NCBI GenBank assembly: GCA_017959645.1
Contig: JAGDAE010000272.1
Span: forward strand, 1-5,591
Direction of reading: 5' to 3'
From: Kiritimatiellia bacterium
Lineage (GTDB): Bacteria > Verrucomicrobiota > Kiritimatiellia > RFP12 > UBA1067
DNA: 5,591 bases
Positions within the stretch are counted from its first letter, which is position 1. Every line of letters begins with the position of its first letter. The notes below the pieces were generated by a model. That model searched no databases and was not told where the DNA came from. It saw only the letters and a list, made by a program, of their open reading frames with translations. The position numbers and the translations under genes were made by a program. This document shows, piece after piece, positions 1 to 5,291 of this stretch.

Positions 1-1
1 C

Positions 2-1426
2 TTCAAAGACCGGCACGACCGTGATTACTGCCTCGGTCCAACGCATGAGGAAGTTATTACCGACCTTGTGCGCGGCGAGGTGCGCTCTTACCGCCAACTG
101 CCGCTTATACTGTACCAGATACAAACCAAATTCCGCGACGAGGTGCGCCCCCGCTTCGGCCTGATGCGCGGCCGTGAATTTCTGATGAAAGACGCCTATT
201 CGTTCGACGTTTCGCTCGAGGCGGCCGACAAGAGCTATCTCGCGATGTACGAGGCGTACAAGCGGGTGTTCGAGCGCTGCGGGCTCAAGGCGTATCCGGT
301 CGAGGCCGACACCGGCGACATCGGCGGCAAGTTCTCGCACGAGTTCCACGTGCTCGCCGATTCCGGCGAGGACGGCATCGCGTTCTGCGACGCGTGCGGA
401 TACGCGGCGAATCTCGAGAAGGCGGAACGGCGCGCGCAGGCGCGCGAAGACGCGCCGTGCGGTCCGGTCGAATGCATCCCCACGCCGGGCGCAAAAACGA
501 TCGAGGAAGTCTCGAAGTTCATGGGCCTTCCGGGGTCCGCGTTCGTGAAGTCGCTCGTGTATCTGGCGGACGGCAGGCCGGTCATGGTCTGCGTCGCCGG
601 CGACCGTGACGTGAACGAAGTGAAGCTCAAGCACTTTCTCGACGCGAAGAAGGTGGAGCTTGCCGGCAACGACGCCGTGTTCGCGGCGACCGGGGCCAAC
701 GCCGGCAGCGTCGGGCCCGTCTCGCCCGCCGACCCGTCGCTCAAGATCGTCGCCGACATCGCGCTCGAGGGCGCGAAGGGCTGCATCGTCGGCGCCAACA
801 AAGACGGCCACCACCTCAAGAATGTCGATCTCGCGCGCGACGCGAAAATCTCCGCCTACGCCGATCTCGCCGTGGCGGTCGACGGCGACATCTGCGCGAA
901 ATGCGGCAAGCGGCTGGCGATACGCCGCGGAATCGAGGTCGGCCACGTCTTCAAGCTCGGCACCAAATACACAGACGCATTCAAAGCGACTTGCAAGCGT
1001 GCGGATCTGACGGACGTGACGATGGTCATGGGCTGCTACGGCATCGGCATCAGCCGCACGATGCAGGCGGTGATCGAGCAGAGCCACGACAAGGACGGCA
1101 TAATCTGGCCCGCCGCGGTCGCTCCGTATCAGGTCGTCATCGATCTGCTCGACCCGGCCGACGCCGGGGCCGCGAAGGTCGCCGGCGATCTCGAGGCGGA
1201 ACTGGAAAAATCGGGCATCGACGTCATCGTCGACGACCGCGAGGAGCGGCTGGGAGTCAAGTTCAAAGACGCCGATCTGATCGGCTTTCCGGTGCGGGTA
1301 GTCGTCGGCGCGAAGGGGCTGAAGAGCGGCATCGTGGAGATCAAACGCCGCGACCAGGACAAGTCGGGGACCGTATGCGTGCCGCCCGAGGCGGCGGCGG
1401 AAACGGTGCGGAAGGCGCTGTCATGA
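2..1426 (+). CDS. proS: Prolyl-tRNA synthetase, bacterial type with editing domain (5' partial)
   Basis: This cytoplasmic class II synthetase charges tRNA-Pro with proline. The reading frame is open from base 2, so the start codon lies outside the window; 474 residues remain of a family usually near 570, so roughly 95-100 N-terminal residues are missing. The fragment opens in the motif 2 region (LGPTHEEVITDL, then QTKFRDEVRPRFG and EFLMKDAYSFD), which matches bacterial ProRS almost word for word. An INS (YbaK-like) editing domain follows at about bases 485-862, with the conserved lysine of FVKSL at 548-550 and a GSVGP loop. Motif 3 is MGCYGIGISR at about 1028-1057, and the C-terminal anticodon-binding domain starts near 1130 (PYQVVIDLL). 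Two Cys-X2-Cys pairs (codons at 386/395 and 893/902) flank the editing domain. The stop overlaps the hisS start in ATGA, which suggests translational coupling. Identity is very secure. Confidence 0.97.
   Translation, partial: FKDRHDRDYCLGPTHEEVITDLVRGEVRSYRQLPLILYQIQTKFRDEVRPRFGLMRGREFLMKDAYSFDVSLEAADKSYLAMYEAYKRVFERCGLKAYPVEADTGDIGGKFSHEFHVLADSGEDGIAFCDACGYAANLEKAERRAQAREDAPCGPVECIPTPGAKTIEEVSKFMGLPGSAFVKSLVYLADGRPVMVCVAGDRDVNEVKLKHFLDAKKVELAGNDAVFAATGANAGSVGPVSPADPSLKIVADIALEGAKGCIVGANKDGHHLKNVDLARDAKISAYADLAVAVDGDICAKCGKRLAIRRGIEVGHVFKLGTKYTDAFKATCKRADLTDVTMVMGCYGIGISRTMQAVIEQSHDKDGIIWPAAVAPYQVVIDLLDPADAGAAKVAGDLEAELEKSGIDVIVDDREERLGVKFKDADLIGFPVRVVVGAKGLKSGIVEIKRRDQDKSGTVCVPPEAAAETVRKALS
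1410..1415 (+). promoter_or_regulatory. Ribosome binding site of hisS
   Basis: GGAAGG lies inside the last codons of proS, 7 nt before the ATG at 1423. It resembles the Shine-Dalgarno core with one mismatch and supports 1423 over any of the upstream in-frame starts. Confidence 0.6.
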
Positions 1427-2646
1427 ACGTCTCGTTCGAGCCGCCGCGCGGAATGCGCGATTTCTATCCCGAAGACATGGTCTGGCGCAACCGGGTCTTC
1501 GACGCGTTCAGGGCGGCGGGCGAGGCGGCCGGCTTCGAACAGTACGACAGCTGCGTCGTCGAAAGCTACGATCTTCTCGCGCGCAAGGCCGGCGAGGAGG
1601 TCGGCGAGCAGATATACCACTTCGAGGACAAGTCGGGGCGCCACATCGCCCTGCGTCCGGAGATGACGCCGACGCTCGCGCGGATGGTCGCGCAGCGCCA
1701 GAAGGAACTCGTCTTCCCGCTCAAGTGGACGACGATCGCGCAGTGTTTCCGCTACGAGCGCATGACGAAAGGCCGCAAGCGCGAACACTACCAGTGGAAC
1801 CTCGACATAATCGGCGAAGAGTCGGCGATGGCCGAAGTCGAGGTCATCGGCGCGGCCTGCGACGCCCTGCGCAGGATGGGGCTCGCCGACGGCGACTACA
1901 AGGTGCACGTTTCCTCGCGCAGATTCCTCGGCGAGCTGCTGGAGAAGAGCGGAATCGCCAAGGAGCGCCACGCACAGGTCTTTCTCGCGCTCGACAAGCG
2001 CGGCAAGATGCCCGACGCCGAGATCGCGGCGATGCTGAAAGACGGCGGGCTCGGCGAGGCCGAGATCGAGGCGGCGTTCGGGATCATGGACACGTCCGAC
2101 TGCAGCGCGTGTCCGGAGCTGGCGGAGCTTTTCCGGCTCGCCGGAATCGCCGGCTTCGCCGACCGTCTCGTGTTCGACATTTCGGTCGTCAGGGGCCTGA
2201 GCTACTACACCGGAACCGTCTTCGAGTGCTTCGACACGGCGGGGGAATTCCGCGCGATCTTCGGCGGCGGCAGATACGACAGTCTGCTCACGACGATCGG
2301 CGGCGAGCCGACGGGCGCGGTCGGGCTCGGGTTCGGCGACGTCGTCGTCACCGAGCTTCTCAAGGCGCGGCTGGGCGAGAACGCCGCCAAGGGGCGCAAG
2401 GGCGTCGCGGTCGGTTTCATGTTCGCCGGACAGGCCGACGCCGCGCTGAAGCTGGCGACGCGCCTGCGCAAAGAGGGAAAGCCGGTCGATCTCGCGCTCA
2501 GGGCGCAGAAGCCGAAGAAGTTCTTCTCCCGCGCCGATTCGTCCGGCGCGCTGGAGGCGGTGTTCGTCGGGCCGGACGACGTGGAGAAGGGCGTCGCGCG
2601 GATCAAGAATCTCGAGACGCGGGAGGAGCGCGAGACATGTCTCTGA
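1423..2646 (+). CDS. hisS: Histidyl-tRNA synthetase
   Basis: This cytoplasmic class II synthetase charges tRNA-His. The 407-residue product is close to the usual 420 or so. It begins with the motif 1 region (PPRGMRDFYPED, residues 7-18), followed by motif 2 (ALRPEMTPTLARM 76-88; QCFRYERMTKGRKREHYQWN 107-126), the histidine-specific motif RGLSYYTGTVFE (257-268), motif 3 (GGGRYDSLL 281-289; GAVGLGFGD 298-306) and a C-terminal anticodon-binding domain (about 325-400, ending FVGPDDVEKGVARIKNLE). That full C-terminal domain argues against the paralogue HisZ. The REHYQWNLDIIG and VVRGL(S/A)YYTG wording recalls the plant organellar HisRS group more than E. coli HisS; serine 260 replaces the aspartate common in RGLDYY. 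The start at 1423 overlaps the proS stop by 4 bp and has GGAAGG at 1410-1415, 7 nt upstream. An in-frame open stretch continues upstream to 901 but overlaps proS and shows no HisRS features, so it is not used. Confidence 0.97.
   Translation: MNVSFEPPRGMRDFYPEDMVWRNRVFDAFRAAGEAAGFEQYDSCVVESYDLLARKAGEEVGEQIYHFEDKSGRHIALRPEMTPTLARMVAQRQKELVFPLKWTTIAQCFRYERMTKGRKREHYQWNLDIIGEESAMAEVEVIGAACDALRRMGLADGDYKVHVSSRRFLGELLEKSGIAKERHAQVFLALDKRGKMPDAEIAAMLKDGGLGEAEIEAAFGIMDTSDCSACPELAELFRLAGIAGFADRLVFDISVVRGLSYYTGTVFECFDTAGEFRAIFGGGRYDSLLTTIGGEPTGAVGLGFGDVVVTELLKARLGENAAKGRKGVAVGFMFAGQADAALKLATRLRKEGKPVDLALRAQKPKKFFSRADSSGALEAVFVGPDDVEKGVARIKNLETREERETCL
2621..2628 (+). promoter_or_regulatory. Ribosome binding site of the Sel1-repeat gene
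   Basis: GGGAGGAG ends 8 nt before the ATG at 2637, inside the 3' end of hisS. It is the strongest Shine-Dalgarno match in the operon. It fixes the start of the Sel1 gene at 2637, where a signal peptide begins, although the frame is open far upstream. Confidence 0.75.
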
Positions 2647-3770
2647 CGCGGACGATCGTCATCCTTTCCGCGCTGGCGCTTCTGCCGGCGGCGTTCGGCG
2701 CCGACAAGAACGCGAACGCGATAATCCGCCTGCTGAATTCCCGCGCGGCCGGCAGCATCGCCTCGTACGCCGAGGCCGCGCGCATCGTCGCCGCCGACGC
2801 GAAAAAGGGCCGCCCGCTCCAGCAGTTCGTGATCGGGCTGGTCGCCGAAGATCCGCTGCTGCCCGCCGACGTGCGCATATCCGCCGAAGAACGCAGGCGG
2901 TTTCTCGACCTCTCGCGCGACAAGATACGCCTGCTCGCGGAGTCGCGCGGCAACGCGCTCGCGTGGTATCTGCTTTCGCTCGAGAAAAACAACATGACCT
3001 ATCTCAAGCGCGCGGCCGACGGCAACAACGTGCAGGCGCTCAACGCATGGGGGACGATACGGCTCACGGCGGCGGTCGCCGACGGCGACCTCGACCCCGA
3101 CGAGGCCGCCGCCCGCGTCGCCGAGGGTTTCGAGTGCTTCCGCAAGGCGGCGGAGACCGGCGACGCGAACGGTTTCTACAATCTCGGAATGTGCTACATG
3201 AACGGATACGGCTGCGAACCCGACCGCGAGCGCGCGTTCGACTGCTTCCGCAAGGCGGCCGAAAGCGGCCATCCGCAGGCGATAAACAACATCGGCGGCT
3301 TCTACCGCGACGGAATCGTCGTCGAGCCGAATCTCGAGATCGCGGCGAAGTGGTTCGCGCGCTCCGCGCAGATGGGCGACCCGTACGGCAAGTTCAACCA
3401 CGCGATGGCGATGCTGCGCGGCGAGGGCATGGAGAAAAACGTCGAAGCCGGCATCGAGGCCCTCAAGGAAGCGGCCGCCGCCGGAAGCGCCGAGGCAATG
3501 TGCGCGTACGGACAGTGCCTGTATTCCGGCGAAGGGGTGCGCAAAGACCAGCGCGCCGCGATGATGTGGTACCGCCGCAGCGCGGCGCTCGGCTACGCGC
3601 AGGCGATGGACAACATATCCGTCTGCTACAGCCTCGGCGCCGGAGTGGACAAGGATTCCTCGCTCTCGGCGGTGTGGAAGATACGCGCCCGCGCGGCGAG
3701 AGGCGACCGCAACGCCGTCGCGTGGCTGATACAGAACGGACACAAACTCGTGGAACCATGCGGATTCTGA
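2637..3770 (+). CDS. Secreted Sel1-repeat (TPR-like) protein
   Basis: The 377-residue product begins with an apparent Sec signal peptide (MSLTRTIVILSALALLPAAFGA, likely cut near residue 21 or 22 before DKNAN). There is no lipobox cysteine, so a periplasmic or secreted location is expected. Residues 30-120 form a helical region I cannot assign. From about residue 120, and clearly from 176 to 355, Sel1-like repeats of about 36 residues follow one another, for example FYNLGMCYMNGYGCEPDRERAFDCFRKAAESG, then similar units starting INNIGGFYRDG, FNHAMAMLRGEG, CAYGQCLYSGEG and DNISVCYSLGAG. Sel1 repeats fold as paired helices in a solenoid and usually serve protein binding; no catalytic motif is visible. 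The start overlaps hisS by 10 bp and the stop overlaps the next gene by 13 bp, so it belongs to the operon. Its partner and role are unknown, and its place among tRNA synthetase genes may only reflect shared transcription. Confidence 0.9.
   Translation: MSLTRTIVILSALALLPAAFGADKNANAIIRLLNSRAAGSIASYAEAARIVAADAKKGRPLQQFVIGLVAEDPLLPADVRISAEERRRFLDLSRDKIRLLAESRGNALAWYLLSLEKNNMTYLKRAADGNNVQALNAWGTIRLTAAVADGDLDPDEAAARVAEGFECFRKAAETGDANGFYNLGMCYMNGYGCEPDRERAFDCFRKAAESGHPQAINNIGGFYRDGIVVEPNLEIAAKWFARSAQMGDPYGKFNHAMAMLRGEGMEKNVEAGIEALKEAAAAGSAEAMCAYGQCLYSGEGVRKDQRAAMMWYRRSAALGYAQAMDNISVCYSLGAGVDKDSSLSAVWKIRARAARGDRNAVAWLIQNGHKLVEPCGF
3162..3701 (+). repeat. Tandem Sel1 repeats, about five units of 36 codons
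   Basis: The protein-level repeats have a 36-residue period (residues about 176-211, 212-247, 248-283, 284-319 and 320-355), each with the G-x-x-Y/L-x-x-G-x-G-V and A-x-x-W/C-F/Y-x-x-A-A-x-x-G pattern. A more degenerate unit precedes them. At DNA level most units have diverged. One 17-base stretch, TGCTTCCGCAAGGCGGC, occurs at 3135-3151 and again at 3243-3259, exactly 108 bases (36 codons) apart, as expected from duplication of a unit. Confidence 0.85.
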
Positions 3771-4531
3771 TGGTAGGCGACGTGGTCGGTTCCCCGGGGC
3801 GGGCGATGTTCCGGCGCGAGATTCCGAAGCTGAAGGCGGAGAGGGGAATCGACGCCGTGGTCGTGAACGCCGAAAACAGCGCCGCCGGCTCGGGCCTCAC
3901 CGCCGCCCTGGCCGCCGAATTCTTCGCCGCCGGCGCCGACGCCATAACGCTCGGCGACCACACGTGGGGGCAGAAAGAGTTTCCCGGCCAGATCGATTCG
4001 CTCGAGCGCGTGGCCAGACCCACGAATTTCGCCGGGGGCTGCCCGGGCAGGGGTTGGGTAATGGTCACGATGCCGACGTGGCGCTTTGCGGTCGTCAACA
4101 TTCTGGGGCGCGTGTTCATGCAGCCGGTCGACTGCCCCTTCCGCGCACTCGAAAAGGCGCTCGCGGAAATCCCGAAAGACATCCCCGTGTTCGTCGATTT
4201 CCATGCCGAGGCGACGAGCGAGAAGATCACGCTCGCGAACTACTTCGACGGCGCGGCGGTCGCGATCGCCGGTACCCACACCCACGTGCAGACTTCGGAC
4301 GCGCGAGTGCTGCCGAAGGGGACCGCATACATCACCGACCTCGGCATGACCGGTCCTTACGTAAGCTCGATCGGCAGAGACCTCAAACCCGTCACCCGGC
4401 GCTTCCTGACCGGAATGCCCGGGCGCTTCGACGTCGCCGACGGCCCCTCCGTCCTCGAGGGGGCGGTGATCGATTTCGACCCGCGCGAAAAGAAGGCGTC
4501 GAAGATCGAGGCGCTGCGCATACGCGAATGA
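3758..4531 (+). CDS. ymdB: YmdB-family metallophosphoesterase
   Basis: This 257-residue protein matches the YmdB/TIGR00282 family (about 260-270 residues) along its whole length. The Bacillus subtilis member is a di-metal phosphodiesterase acting on 2',3'-cyclic nucleotides and influencing biofilm and motility decisions. Visible metal and active-site residues, in order, are D8 (MVGDVVGSPGR), E39-N40 (NAENSAAGSG), D67-H68 (TLGDHTW), H149 (VDFHAEATSEK), and H174 and H176 (AGTHTHVQTSD), followed by the family signature LPKGTAYITDLGMTGPY. The position usually held by Asn 67 (GNHTW) is Asp here. The protein has no signal peptide and should be cytoplasmic. The ATG at 3758 overlaps the Sel1 gene by 13 bp and has only a weak GGA just ahead of it, so its translation probably depends on ribosomes ending on the upstream gene. 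In Firmicutes the gene sits beside rny; that neighbour is absent from this window. The family call is secure, but the substrate in this organism is inferred. Confidence 0.94.
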   Translation: MRILMVGDVVGSPGRAMFRREIPKLKAERGIDAVVVNAENSAAGSGLTAALAAEFFAAGADAITLGDHTWGQKEFPGQIDSLERVARPTNFAGGCPGRGWVMVTMPTWRFAVVNILGRVFMQPVDCPFRALEKALAEIPKDIPVFVDFHAEATSEKITLANYFDGAAVAIAGTHTHVQTSDARVLPKGTAYITDLGMTGPYVSSIGRDLKPVTRRFLTGMPGRFDVADGPSVLEGAVIDFDPREKKASKIEALRIRE

Positions 4532-5151
4532 AGCACGTTCTCTGGGATTGGAACGGTACGCTGCTCGACGACACTCCGGCCGCGCTCGACACGCTGAACA
4601 AAATGATCTTGCGCCGCGGAGGAAGGCCGATAACCATGGCTTTCTACCGAGACAATTTCGCGTTCCCGGTCAAGCCATTCTACGAGCGCATCGGAATCGT
4701 CCTCGAAAACGAAGACTGGGATTCGATCGCGATCGAGTACCACGACGTCTACGCCGCCGAACCCAAAGAGCTTAACCGCGACAGTCTCGAAGCGCTGGCG
4801 CTCGTCGAGAAGGCGGGCGCGCGACAGTCGATAATCTCCGCGCTCCGGCAGGATCTGCTCGAGGGTGAACTGTCGCGCCGGGGTATCGCCGGGCGCTTCG
4901 ACCACGTCTGCGGCGTGGACAATCTGGACGGCGCCGGCAAGATTCACCGCGCGCTCGAGCTTCGCGGCATGATCGCCGGCGACGACGCGGTGGTTATCGG
5001 CGACGCGCTGCACGACAAGGAAGTCGCGGACGCGATTGGCGCGAAATGCGTGCTTTGCGCCCAGGGCAGCCACTCCGCCGGCCGGCTGCGGAAAGTCGCG
5101 CCGACCGGCGGGACGCTACTCGAAGCGGTACGCATCGCGCTGGCGATCTGA
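4528..5151 (+). CDS. HAD-superfamily hydrolase, phosphoglycolate phosphatase-like
   Basis: The 207-residue product is a small cytoplasmic HAD phosphatase of the Gph-like type. Motif I is LWDWNGTLLDD, with nucleophile D7 and Asn in place of the usual second Asp at residue 9. A helical cap follows at about residues 15-85. Motif II is SIISA with serine 104, the motif III lysine is probably K138 (GAGKIHRAL), and motif IV is VVIGDALHDKEVADAIGAKCVL (D159 and D163), which binds Mg2+. The order and spacing fit a complete enzyme. Members of this group remove phosphate from small molecules such as 2-phosphoglycolate, but the substrate cannot be read from sequence, so no gene symbol is given. The start overlaps the ymdB stop by 4 bp (ATGA) and there is no good ribosome binding site nearby (GAGG lies 16 nt upstream), which points to coupled translation. 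It is the last gene of the apparent operon. Confidence 0.9.
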   Translation: MKHVLWDWNGTLLDDTPAALDTLNKMILRRGGRPITMAFYRDNFAFPVKPFYERIGIVLENEDWDSIAIEYHDVYAAEPKELNRDSLEALALVEKAGARQSIISALRQDLLEGELSRRGIAGRFDHVCGVDNLDGAGKIHRALELRGMIAGDDAVVIGDALHDKEVADAIGAKCVLCAQGSHSAGRLRKVAPTGGTLLEAVRIALAI

Positions 5152-5200
5152 CCGCGTCCCCAAATTTTTGAAAATTGTTCCACAGTTCGCGTTCGCAATA

Positions 5201-5209
5201 TGATATAAT
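5201..5209 (+). promoter_or_regulatory. Extended -10 promoter element
   Basis: TGATATAAT is a perfect TGnTATAAT extended -10 box in an AT-rich patch of otherwise GC-rich DNA, just downstream of the HAD gene stop and upstream of the secreted-protein gene. No TTGACA-like -35 lies at 16-18 bp spacing (the sequence there is CACAGT); TTGTTC at 5175-5180 would need a 23-bp spacer. Extended -10 promoters can work without a -35. Transcription would start near 5216-5217, giving a leader of about 75 nt before the ATG at 5292. Confidence 0.65.
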
Positions 5210-5216
5210 GCTCCCG

Positions 5217-5291
5217 ATGGTAATAGGTGGAGTGTCGCCCCGAACGGCCGGAAGCGGCGCTTCTCCATACCGGAAACACGATAAAAACGGC
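5217..5291 (+). promoter_or_regulatory. Candidate structured 5' leader of the secreted-protein gene
   Basis: This stretch lies between the predicted transcription start and the ATG at 5292. GGTGGA (5226-5231) can pair with TCCA plus CC (5264-5267 and 5270-5271, with a 2-nt bulge), enclosing a smaller perfect hairpin GAAGC-GGC-GCTTC (5251-5263). I do not recognise a known riboswitch. No Shine-Dalgarno sequence precedes 5292; the last 15 nt are A-rich. The region is also free of stops in the frame of the downstream gene and has an ATG at 5217, so it could instead be a 25-codon N-terminal extension. Random GC-rich DNA often folds this well. Confidence 0.25.

Noticed and set aside
1..130. Less GC-biased codon choice in the first bases of the proS fragment, considered as a sign of recombination.
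   Set aside because: The stretch is short, encodes the highly conserved motif 2 region, and runs smoothly in frame into the rest of proS.
901..1422. An open in-frame extension upstream of hisS inside proS.
   Set aside because: It overlaps a conserved part of ProRS in another frame and lacks HisRS features; HisRS motif 1 begins a few residues after 1423.
1129..1971. A 280-codon minus-strand open frame opposite proS and hisS.
   Set aside because: It is a shadow of GC-biased codons on the coding strand; it shows no domain and no ribosome binding context.
1725..2636. A long in-frame open stretch upstream of the Sel1 gene inside hisS.
   Set aside because: Its translation is Arg-rich nonsense. 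The signal peptide and the strong ribosome binding site both place the real start at 2637.
2205..3743. A 512-codon open frame on the minus strand opposite hisS and the Sel1 gene.
   Set aside because: It lies antisense to two well-supported genes. Its product is dominated by Arg, Ala, Val and His in the low-complexity pattern expected from the complement of GC-rich codons, with no recognisable motif.
2963..3757. An open in-frame extension upstream of ymdB inside the Sel1 gene.
   Set aside because: It is Arg-rich shadow sequence. YmdB homology and the catalytic D8 spacing set the start at 3758.
5161..5177. An AT-rich imperfect palindrome, CAAATTTTTGAAAATTG, after the HAD gene as a possible terminator.
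   Set aside because: The stem is short, A/T only and has a mismatch, and no U-run follows a GC stem, so it is not a credible intrinsic terminator. Factor-dependent termination or readthrough remains possible.
5185..5196. A tandem GTTCGC-GTTCGC repeat just upstream of the -10 box.
   Set aside because: Two copies of a 6-mer could be chance; there is no dyad symmetry or further copy to suggest an operator.
5208..5210. An in-frame ATG at 5208 as a start for the secreted-protein gene.
   Set aside because: It overlaps the -10 element TATAATG and would not be in a transcript made from that promoter.
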